Shown here one piece after another: positions 55,381 to 62,427 of a DNA stretch of 62,427 nucleotides (position 1 is its first letter; each line of letters begins with the position of its first letter). Both the position numbers and the translations under genes were made by a program. This stretch comes from Alistipes sp. Marseille-P5061. Lineage in GTDB: Bacteria; Bacteroidota; Bacteroidia; Bacteroidales; Rikenellaceae. The notes beneath the pieces are model-generated. The model was not told the DNA's origin, did no database searches, and saw only the letters and a program-made list of their open reading frames with translations. The stretch lies in NCBI RefSeq assembly GCF_900290115.1, contig NZ_LT985749.1, forward strand, positions 176,302-238,728, given 5' to 3'.

Positions 55381-57564
55381 TCAGAGTTCATACCATACCT
55401 TCGGCTCGGAGCCCATCTCGAACTCCAGCACACCGCCCCGCGCCAGCGACTCGAAGTCGATGCAGGGCTTGTCGTACTCCTCGCCGTTGAACCGGACGCT
55501 CTGGATGTAGCGGTTCTCGGCCGAGTTGTTGTGGGCCACGATTGTCAGCAAGCCGTCGCGCACCTTCAGCTCGGCACGGTCGAAGAGCGGCGAACCGAAG
55601 AAGTAGCGGCCGCCGGCCGGCTCAACCTGATACATGCCCAGCGACGAGAGGATGTACCACGCCGACATCTGACCCGCGTCCTCGTTGCCCGAGAGTCCGT
55701 CGGGCTGGTCGTGGTAGAGCGTCGTGAGCACCTCGCGCACCTTGTCGGCCGTCTTCCAGGGCTGGCCAATCATCGTATAGAAGTAGAGCACGTGGTGGCT
55801 CGGCTCGTTGCCGTGGGCATACTGTCCGATGAGGCCCGAGATGTCGGGCGATGCGGCGCCGGCGAGCTCCGAGCTGACCGTGAAGAGCGAGTCGAGCTTG
55901 GCGGTGAAGGCCTCCTTAGAGCCGAAGCGCTCAATCAGACCCTCGACGTCGTGGGGCACCAGCCACGTATACTGCCAGGCGTTGCCCTCGCAGTAGTCGT
56001 CGCCGCGGTGGATGGCCGAGAAGGGGTCAAACGGCGTACGCCAGCCACCCTTCGAGTCGCGGCCGCGCAGGAAGTGCGTCTCGGGGTCGAACAGGTGGCG
56101 GTACGACTTGCTACGGTCGAGGAAGTAGGCGTAGTCCTCCTCCTTGCCCAGCTCGCGGGCCACCTGGGCCACCGACCAGTCGGCAATGGCATATTCGAGG
56201 TCGAAGGCCACCGCCTCGTTGTAGAGGTCGCAGGGGATGTAGCCGTACTGCATGCGCAGGTCCATACCCCGCTCGGGAACCATCGCCGAGGCCTTCAGCG
56301 CCTCGTAGGCCTCCTCACGGTTCGGCACGTAGCCCTTCAGCACGGCGTCGGCCAGCGCGCAGATGCCCGGATTGCCCACCATGCAGTCGGTCTCGTTGCC
56401 CACCAGGTGCCATACGGGCAGCTTGCCCTGCTGCTTGTAGATGTCGACCATCGTTGCGGCGATGTCCTGCATACGGTCCGGATGGATGAGCGTCATGAGC
56501 GGCTGTGCGGCACGGTAGGTGTCCCACAGCGAGAAGGTCGTATAGATGTGCGCACCCTCGGCGTTGTACGTCTTGCCGTCGGCGCCGCGGTAGTCGCCGT
56601 TCACGTCGCAGAAGGTCGAGGGGACAATCATCGTATGGTAGAGCGCCGTATAGAAAATCCGGCGGGCCGACGAATCGGCCGTCTCGATGCGCACACGGCC
56701 CAGCTCGTCGTTCCAGGCCGCATCGGCAGCCTGTGCCGTGGCCTCGAAGTCCCAGCCCGGCAGCTCGGCGGCGAGGTTCTCCTTCGCATTCTCGACCGAG
56801 ACGGGCGAGATAGCCACCTTGAGCAGCAGCTCCTCACCCTCGGTGGTTGCGAACGAGGCACGGCCGTACATGTTGTTCTCACCCTTGAGCTCGAACGAGG
56901 TGAAGGGCTTCGAGAATTCGGCCGCAAAGTAGATTTTCTGGTCCTTGGCCCAGCCCGTCGAGTAGCGGTAGCCCGTCACGACGCGGTCGCCCTCGGCCTC
57001 CATGTGGGTCTCGGTAGCCTTGTCCCAGCAGCCGCCGTTCTCCAGGTCGATGACCACGGCCGCCTCGTCCGATGCGGGGAAGGTGTAGCGGTGCAGGCCC
57101 ACGCGGTTGGTCGCCGTCAGCTCGGCGTCGATACCGTAGCGCAGCAGGCGCGTGCGGTAGTAGCCCGGGCGGGCCACCTCGTCGGCATGGCTGAAGTAGG
57201 ACCAGAGGCCCGACTGCGGCTCATCCTCCGTTCCGCGGGCGTAGGTCACCTCGCCGATGACGGGCATCACCGTCACGTCGAACAGGTCGCCGATGCCCGT
57301 ACCGCTCAGGTGCGTGTGCGAGAATCCGATGACCGTCGTGTCGGATACGTGGTAGCCCGAGCACCAGTCCCACGTCTGGGGAATGCTGGTGGGACCGAGC
57401 TGTACGGCGCCAAAGGGGACGTTGGCGCCCATGAAGACGTGGCCGTGGCCGCCCGTGCCGATGCGCATGTCGACCCACTGCGTCAGCGACTCGCTCTGGG
57501 GAGCCTTGCCGCAGGCGACCGCCGCTATTGCCGCGCCTATGGTGAAAATGGTTCTGAGTTTCAT
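55381..57564 (-). CDS. GH92 alpha-mannosidase, lipoprotein (second GH92)
   Basis: GH92 enzyme of 727 aa with lipobox AVACGKAP near residue 18. The N-terminal motif DMRIGTGGHGHVFMGANVPFGAVQLGP and GFSHTHLSGTGIGD mark the subgroup with a different N-domain from the neighbouring GH92s. EGNAWQYTWLVPHDVEGL lies near 525 and GNEDAGQMSAWYILSSLGMYQV near 627. The catalytic Glu and the acidic base loop are intact. The gap to the previous gene is 36 bases. Because it differs from the other two GH92s, it may cleave another mannoside linkage (inference). Confidence 0.94.
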   Translation of the reverse strand: MKLRTIFTIGAAIAAVACGKAPQSESLTQWVDMRIGTGGHGHVFMGANVPFGAVQLGPTSIPQTWDWCSGYHVSDTTVIGFSHTHLSGTGIGDLFDVTVMPVIGEVTYARGTEDEPQSGLWSYFSHADEVARPGYYRTRLLRYGIDAELTATNRVGLHRYTFPASDEAAVVIDLENGGCWDKATETHMEAEGDRVVTGYRYSTGWAKDQKIYFAAEFSKPFTSFELKGENNMYGRASFATTEGEELLLKVAISPVSVENAKENLAAELPGWDFEATAQAADAAWNDELGRVRIETADSSARRIFYTALYHTMIVPSTFCDVNGDYRGADGKTYNAEGAHIYTTFSLWDTYRAAQPLMTLIHPDRMQDIAATMVDIYKQQGKLPVWHLVGNETDCMVGNPGICALADAVLKGYVPNREEAYEALKASAMVPERGMDLRMQYGYIPCDLYNEAVAFDLEYAIADWSVAQVARELGKEEDYAYFLDRSKSYRHLFDPETHFLRGRDSKGGWRTPFDPFSAIHRGDDYCEGNAWQYTWLVPHDVEGLIERFGSKEAFTAKLDSLFTVSSELAGAASPDISGLIGQYAHGNEPSHHVLYFYTMIGQPWKTADKVREVLTTLYHDQPDGLSGNEDAGQMSAWYILSSLGMYQVEPAGGRYFFGSPLFDRAELKVRDGLLTIVAHNNSAENRYIQSVRFNGEEYDKPCIDFESLARGGVLEFEMGSEPKVWYEL

Positions 57565-57600
57565 GGTCTATGGGGATGGTTTGGGGTTATAAAAACAATC

Positions 57601-59868
57601 TTAACGGTGCTCGTTGCTGAGGTCGAAGGTCAGCGTACCGCCCCGCAGCAGCTCCTCGTGGCTGATGCGGTACTTGCGAAGCGGTTTGCCGCCCAGCGAC
57701 ATCGAGCGGATGTAGATGTTGTCGGGAGCGTTGTCGCGCGTCTGGATGACCAGCTCGTCGCGCCCGTAGAAGCGCGGGTCGAGGCGGATGGTCACCTTGT
57801 CGAAGACGGGCGAGGTGAGCGTATAGTAGGGCTCGCCCGGACAGTCGGGATAGAGGCCCATCATCGAGAAGACAGCCCACGTCGACATTGTTCCCGTATC
57901 GTCGTTGCCGGGGATGCCGTCGGGCTCGGTGGTGAAGTACTTCGCCGTCAGACGGCGCACCTCGCGCTGCGTACGCCACTCCTCTCCCTTGAAGTAGCTG
58001 AAGAGGTAGGGATAGGCGATGTCGGGCTCGTTGGCCGGGTCGTAGAGGCCCGTGTCGAAGACCATCTGGAGCTTGTCGACGAACTTGCGCTTGCCGCCCA
58101 TCAGTCGCGCCAGCCCCTCGACGTCGTGCGGCACGTAGAAGGTGTAGTTCCAGGCCGAACCCTCGTGGAAGCCCGGCGCTGCGGTGAAGTTCTCGCCCGC
58201 CTTCGGGTCGAAGGGGGTGAGGAACCGCCCCTCGAGCGTGATGGGGCGCAGCGTTCCGTACTCCTTGTCGTAGTAGTGGCGGTAGCCCAGCGAACGCTCG
58301 CGGAAGAGGCGGGCATCCTCCTTGCGGCCCAGCGAGTCGGCCAGACGCGAGAGGGCATAATCGGCGATGTAGTACTCCAGGGCATGCGACACGGAGGCGT
58401 CGCCGGCCAGGTCCTTGGCATAGAAGCCCAGCGGCACGTAGCCCCGCTCGATGTAGGGGTCGATGTCGGGACGCAGCCGGTTTTCGGCTCCGGGCGTGGT
58501 CGCCGACTTGATGAAGGCCTCGTAGGCGCTCTCCACGTCGAAGTCGCGCAGCCCCTTCATCCAGGTGTCGACGATGACCGGAATGGCCGGGTCGCCCTCC
58601 ATGGTGAAGGTCTCGCGGCCGTAGAGCTCCCACTTGGGCATCCAGCCCCACTCCTTGTAGATGTCGACCATCGAGCGGACCATCTCAATCTGACGCTCGG
58701 GGTAGACCAGCGTCAGGAGCTGGTGCACGTTGCGGTAGGTGTCCCACAGCGAGAAGACCGTATAGCGGTTGCCCTTCACGGTGCGGATTTCGGAGCTCTC
58801 CATGACGGGGTACTCGCCGTTGACGTCCTGCAGCAGATTGGGGTGGATGAGCGCATGGTAAAGACCCGTGTAGAAGACCTCGCGCTGCTCGCGCGTACCG
58901 CCCTCGACACGGATGCGGCCCAGGTCGTCGTTCCAGCGCGCACGCGCCTCGGCGCGCACGGCGTCGAAGTCCTTGCCCTGCTGCTCGGCGTCGAGGTTCA
59001 TGCGGGCGTTCTCCATCGAGACGAACGAGACGCCCATCTGCACCTCGATTTGCTCGCCCTCGGTCGTCCGGTAGGTGAACCACACGCCGATGTCGTCACC
59101 GGCCAGCTCCTTCGCATAGCGCGTATAGAGCTTGTAGCGACCGCTGTCCTTGTCCCACTCGGCCTCGACGCCCTGCTTCGGGGGCTGCATCTTCCAGTAG
59201 CCGACCGCCTCGGGACGCTTGTTGACACGCATGACGAAGTAAATCGGGAAGACCGCCTGCGGATTGTAGCAGAAGGTGCCCAGCAGCTTCGTCCCCTCGA
59301 TTTCCGTATCGCTCACGCGGCGTACGAAGGCACCCGACTCGTTGGTCAGACCCTCGCCCAGGTTGAGCAGGATGTGGCTCTCGCCGGCCGGGAAGGTGAA
59401 GCGCGTCACGCCGCTGCGCAGCGTGGCCGATACCTCGGCCAGGATGCCGTACTTGTCCAGGAAGTTGGAGTAGTAGCCCGGCGAGGCCGTCTCGCGCGAA
59501 TAGGTGCTGCCGTAGTTGTGGTAGTCCACATCGAGCGGGCCCGAGGTGGCCATCAGCAGCAGGGAGCCCATCTCGGGGCATCCCACGCCGCTGAGGTTCA
59601 CGTGCGAAAAGCCGGTGAAGAACTTGTTGTAGTACTCGTAGGGCGTCGACCACCAGCGCGCGTCCTTGTCGTAGCGGTTCATATCGGAGCCCATCACGTT
59701 GAAGGGGGCCACCGACATCAGGCCGTTAGGGCAGACCGCGCCGGGGTTGGTCGTACCGAAGTTGGTCGTACCGATGAACGGATTGACGTAGTCGGCCGGT
59801 TCCTGCGCCGCAAGGGGGGCAACGGCAAGCGTTGCCGCCAGCGCCGCGAGCCAAAGCGTCCGTTTCAT
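57601..59868 (-). CDS. GH92 alpha-mannosidase, secreted (first GH92)
   Basis: GH92 enzyme of 755 aa with a classical signal peptide ending near residue 21 (PLAAQEP), so probably soluble and periplasmic. The N-domain begins YVNPFIGTTNFGTTNPGAVCPNGL. The catalytic-side motifs are EGSAWNYTFYVPHDVEGLARLMGG near 568 and GNDDTGTMSTWAVFSMMGLYPDCP near 653. The latter is GT-MST rather than the usual GQMSAW, a conspicuous difference. It starts four bases after the GH130 stop, so translation may be coupled. Confidence 0.93.
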   Translation of the reverse strand: MKRTLWLAALAATLAVAPLAAQEPADYVNPFIGTTNFGTTNPGAVCPNGLMSVAPFNVMGSDMNRYDKDARWWSTPYEYYNKFFTGFSHVNLSGVGCPEMGSLLLMATSGPLDVDYHNYGSTYSRETASPGYYSNFLDKYGILAEVSATLRSGVTRFTFPAGESHILLNLGEGLTNESGAFVRRVSDTEIEGTKLLGTFCYNPQAVFPIYFVMRVNKRPEAVGYWKMQPPKQGVEAEWDKDSGRYKLYTRYAKELAGDDIGVWFTYRTTEGEQIEVQMGVSFVSMENARMNLDAEQQGKDFDAVRAEARARWNDDLGRIRVEGGTREQREVFYTGLYHALIHPNLLQDVNGEYPVMESSEIRTVKGNRYTVFSLWDTYRNVHQLLTLVYPERQIEMVRSMVDIYKEWGWMPKWELYGRETFTMEGDPAIPVIVDTWMKGLRDFDVESAYEAFIKSATTPGAENRLRPDIDPYIERGYVPLGFYAKDLAGDASVSHALEYYIADYALSRLADSLGRKEDARLFRERSLGYRHYYDKEYGTLRPITLEGRFLTPFDPKAGENFTAAPGFHEGSAWNYTFYVPHDVEGLARLMGGKRKFVDKLQMVFDTGLYDPANEPDIAYPYLFSYFKGEEWRTQREVRRLTAKYFTTEPDGIPGNDDTGTMSTWAVFSMMGLYPDCPGEPYYTLTSPVFDKVTIRLDPRFYGRDELVIQTRDNAPDNIYIRSMSLGGKPLRKYRISHEELLRGGTLTFDLSNEHR

Positions 59869-59872
59869 CGGC

Positions 59873-60883
59873 CTACAGGATTGAGTTCTTCTTCGTAAAT
59901 TCGATGATTTCGGGGATGTAGCCGAATGCCAGGCCCGTCACCGTGTCGGCGCAGCCGTAGTAGACGGCCACGCGGCCCGTCTCGGGGTCATGCAGCGCCG
60001 CGCAGGGGAAGGTGACGTTGGGCACGTCGCCCATGCACTCGTAGGGCATCTGCGGCGTAATCAGATACGGGCCGCTGCGGGCCAGCACCTTCCAGGGCTG
60101 GTCGAGGTCGAGCAGCGCCGAGCCGAAGGCGTAGACATAGCCGTTGCACGAGCGCAGCACGCCGTGGTAGAAGAGCAGCCACCCCTCCGAGGTCTCGATG
60201 GGGATGGGGCCCGCACCGATTTTCATGCACTGCCAGGCGCTCACCTCGAATGCGGCGGGCGACATCACGTGGCGGTGGTGTCCCCAGTACTCCATGTCGG
60301 GGCTTTCGGAGTAGAAGATGTCGCCGAAGGGGGTGTGGCCCGTGTCGCTCGGACGCGACAGCATGGCGAACTTGCCGTTAATCTTGCGGGGGAACATCAC
60401 GCCGTTGCGGTTGTAGGGCAGGAAGGCGTTCTCCAGCTGGTGGAAGGTCTTGAAGTCGGTCGTCCAGGCCACGCCGATGGTGGGGCCGTGGTAGCCGTTG
60501 CACCACGTCACGTAGTACTTGTCGTCGATTTTGGCCACACGCGGGTCATAGCCGTAGACCCACTCCCCCACTTCGGGGTCGGCACCCTCGAGGTGGAAAT
60601 CCTCCTCCTCGATGTCCCAGTCGATGCCGTTGACCGAGAAGCCGACGTGAATCCGCATCCGGCGGTTGGTGTCGTCGCAGCGGAAGACGCCCGCATAGTT
60701 GTACTTGCCGTTCTTGAAGGGAACGACCGCCGAGTTGAAGATGCTGTTCGAGGTCGAAAGCAGGTTGCGCGGGATAATCGGGTTGGCCGAATAGCGCCAG
60801 AGCACCTCTTTCGAGCCGGCGGGACGCTCCTCCCACGGCATGTCCGGAAGCGCCGGACCTGCGATTTTCAGATTGCTGTTCAT
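59873..60883 (-). CDS. GH130 beta-mannoside phosphorylase, probably Man-GlcNAc type
   Basis: Inverting phosphorylase of 336 aa without a signal peptide, hence cytoplasmic. The five-bladed propeller pattern includes [14 protein letters not shown] near 30 and [22 protein letters not shown] near 50. The catalytic Asp is in [26 protein letters not shown] near 110-135, with the phosphate-site residues in [18 protein letters not shown]. Close family enzymes (GH130_2, for example BT1033 of B. thetaiotaomicron) split beta-1,4-Man-GlcNAc into mannose-1-phosphate and GlcNAc. Its position between an MFS transporter and GH92s supports that reading; a mannooligosaccharide phosphorylase is the alternative. 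Confidence 0.9.
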   Translation of the reverse strand: MNSNLKIAGPALPDMPWEERPAGSKEVLWRYSANPIIPRNLLSTSNSIFNSAVVPFKNGKYNYAGVFRCDDTNRRMRIHVGFSVNGIDWDIEEEDFHLEGADPEVGEWVYGYDPRVAKIDDKYYVTWCNGYHGPTIGVAWTTDFKTFHQLENAFLPYNRNGVMFPRKINGKFAMLSRPSDTGHTPFGDIFYSESPDMEYWGHHRHVMSPAAFEVSAWQCMKIGAGPIPIETSEGWLLFYHGVLRSCNGYVYAFGSALLDLDQPWKVLARSGPYLITPQMPYECMGDVPNVTFPCAALHDPETGRVAVYYGCADTVTGLAFGYIPEIIEFTKKNSIL

Positions 60884-60942
60884 GAATTTACGCTTGTTTA
60901 TTGGTTATCTTTTCATTTTTTCGAATCGTGTCGCCTGACTCA

Positions 60943-62289
60943 TCAGTCGTTCTTCAGCTCCTCGTTCAGCTCGCTCGACGAAACCTCCTTGCCGTCGGGG
61001 TGGGTGAAGGGGACGAACCACGTGATGAGGAAGGCCGGAATGGTGGCGAACATCACGGCGATGAAGAAGAACTTGTAGCCCAACAGGTCGCTCAGGAAGC
61101 CCGAGGCCATGCCGGTGACCATCACCGAGAGGTTCATGATGCCCGAGGCGAAGGCGTAGTGGGCCATCTGGTGCTTGCCCGGGGCCACCTGCTGCATCAT
61201 GAAGAGCGTGAGGCCCACGAAGCCGAAGCCGTAACCGAAGTACTCCAGGACGATGCCGCCGCCCACCAGCCACATCGACGAGGGCTGGAAGAGTGCCAGC
61301 AGCGCATAGACCGCAAAGGGGATGTTGAAGATGCAGCAGAGCGTGAAGAGCGTCCGCTTCAGGCCGCGGCCCGCGATGAAGTATCCGGCCAGCAGCGAGC
61401 CCAGCAGGAAGGCGCCGGCGCCGAACGAGCCGTAGTAGAGGCCGATTTGCTGGTTGCTCAGCCCAAGACCGCCAATCGAGGTGTCGGCCTTGAGGAAGAG
61501 GGGGACAATCTTCATCACGAAGCCCTCGCCCAGACGGTAGAGGATGATGAAGGCGATGTAGTACCAGATGTGGCGCTTGGCGAAGAACGAGGTGATGACC
61601 TCCCGCAGGCCGTCGAGCCCCTCGCGCAGCGAGTGTGCGCCCGAAGCGGGGGCGCCGCCCAGCGGCAGCACGCGGATGTGCCACAGGCCGGCGGCGACCA
61701 TGATGGCGCCCAGAATCACCAGCACGATGGTCCACGCATGGCGGTAGGCCGCCACGTCGCTCGCGGCATCGGGGGCGAAGCGGTTGAAGAGCCAGCCGGC
61801 GAACCAGACCAGTCCGCCCGTGGCCACCAACTTGGCCAGGTTGTAGAAGGCCCCCTGCCAGCCGATGTACTTGGCCTGGTCCTGCGTCGAGAGCTCCGAC
61901 ATGTAGACGCCGTCGGCCGCGATGTCGTGCGTCGCGCCGCTGAAGGCGATGACGGCGAAGATGGCAATCGTGATGGCGAAGAACGACGGCAGGTGGAGCG
62001 CCAGCGCACCCACGCCGAAGAGCACGCCGCTGGCCAGCTGCGTCAGCACGACGAAGAACTTCTTGTTGCGGAAAATCTCGAGGAAGGGGCTCCAGAGGAA
62101 CTTGATGGTCCAGGGCCACATGATGAGCGAGGTCCAGAAGGCAATCTGCGCGTCGGAGATTTCAAGGTCCTTGAACATCACCGCCGAGACCATGTTGAGC
62201 ACCACGAACGGGAGGCCCATGGCAAAGTAAAGAGTCGGAACCCACGCCAGAGGCGAGTGTTTCGTGGATTGGGCATGTACCGGTTTCAT
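60943..62289 (-). CDS. MFS sugar transporter of the N-glycan salvage operon
   Basis: Inner-membrane major-facilitator protein of 448 aa with about 12 membrane helices. It has TLYFAMGLPFVVLNMVSAVMFKDL at the first helix, WPWTIKFLWSPFLEIFRNKK at the helix 2-3 loop, and the second-half pair ILYRLGEGFVMKIVPLFLKA. It resembles the AmpG/sugar-permease-like group often placed next to GH130 genes in Bacteroidetes. Its presumed cargo is the disaccharide left after GH92 trimming, Man-GlcNAc, which is inference from context. It is the first gene of the five-gene operon. Confidence 0.88.
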   Translation of the reverse strand: MKPVHAQSTKHSPLAWVPTLYFAMGLPFVVLNMVSAVMFKDLEISDAQIAFWTSLIMWPWTIKFLWSPFLEIFRNKKFFVVLTQLASGVLFGVGALALHLPSFFAITIAIFAVIAFSGATHDIAADGVYMSELSTQDQAKYIGWQGAFYNLAKLVATGGLVWFAGWLFNRFAPDAASDVAAYRHAWTIVLVILGAIMVAAGLWHIRVLPLGGAPASGAHSLREGLDGLREVITSFFAKRHIWYYIAFIILYRLGEGFVMKIVPLFLKADTSIGGLGLSNQQIGLYYGSFGAGAFLLGSLLAGYFIAGRGLKRTLFTLCCIFNIPFAVYALLALFQPSSMWLVGGGIVLEYFGYGFGFVGLTLFMMQQVAPGKHQMAHYAFASGIMNLSVMVTGMASGFLSDLLGYKFFFIAVMFATIPAFLITWFVPFTHPDGKEVSSSELNEELKND

Positions 62290-62332
62290 TCAGGTCTAAA
62301 GGATGTAGGTTTGTGGGGATAAAATCCGGGGA

Positions 62333-62362
62333 CAAAGATACAAAAAATTCGGGAGTTTCACA
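62333..62362 (-). promoter_or_regulatory. Promoter of the GH92/GH130 operon
   Basis: On the minus strand TGTG (62362-62359), 18 nt and TATCTTTG (62340-62333) fit the consensus with one mismatch. It lies about 44 bases before the MFS start codon. No other gene is seen from here to the window end. Confidence 0.7.
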
Positions 62363-62427
62363 CATTCGGCCGGGACATTACGCAACGATTCCGCAGTGCC
62401 GCCACCCCGCGCCCCGCCGCCGGAAAA

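Overview
The window looks like a chromosomal segment of a GC-rich gut Bacteroidetes, most probably Alistipes or a close Rikenellaceae relative. The reasons are high GC with GC-rich codon use, Bacteroidetes-type promoters (TTTG, about 19-20 nt, TAnnTTTG), lipoproteins with SusD/BIG2-like architecture, LytS/LytTR signalling, a TamB-ExbB-ExbD-TonB block, and GH92/GH130 glycan enzymes. It carries no rRNA, CRISPR array, insertion sequence, integrase or phage gene. The left end is not trustworthy: positions 152-180 are an Illumina Nextera transposase adapter, so bases 1-180 are an assembly artefact and the DEAD-box helicase gene there has lost its real 3' end.

Layout. 148-4187 (minus): RhlE-type helicase, miaB, YitT-family protein. 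4331-9064 (plus): plsY, an acyl-CoA synthetase, and an overlapping LytS/LytTR two-component pair. 9265-11145: a small HsdR-N nuclease-fold protein divergent from a GH2-like protein that appears catalytically dead. 11239-11314: tRNA-Lys(CUU) with its own promoter and terminator. 11533-18539 (minus): a four-repeat lipoprotein, prs, engB, an SDR, a PhnP-like metallo-hydrolase and a TetR regulator. 18701-19732: a YfbK-like protein lacking its VWA domain. 20035-28155: glgB, POT transporter, tpx, an S41 protease and an MTA/SAH-deaminase-like amidohydrolase. 28296-35431 (minus): DUF1573, tonB, exbD, exbB, tamB. 35491-39226: tsaD, a BIG2 lipoprotein and a nitronate monooxygenase-like protein.

39535-52623 (minus) is a purine operon read purE-purK-purL-purC-purF-purM-purN-purH-purD-folD. 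It encodes nearly the whole route from PRPP to IMP (only PurB is absent here) plus the folate enzyme that makes the one-carbon donor for PurN and PurH. A strong promoter 335 nt upstream of purE drives a long leader. The leader contains a 48-codon Arg-rich ORF, a hairpin four bases after that ORF's stop, a second nested stem and three copies of ACAGATA. This is the best candidate in the window for an undescribed regulatory system.

53015-62289 (minus) is a five-gene operon: MFS sugar transporter, GH130 phosphorylase and three GH92 alpha-mannosidases. It resembles the N-glycan core salvage system of Bacteroides (GH92 trimming, inner-membrane uptake, phosphorolysis of Man-GlcNAc). It has no SusC/SusD pair inside the window.

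Many intergenic spacers hold short, degenerate, GC-rich tandem or direct repeats of unrelated sequence (5086, 7026, 9089, 13966, 19782, 24031, 39227). They look like local slippage products typical of this genome rather than one named repeat family.
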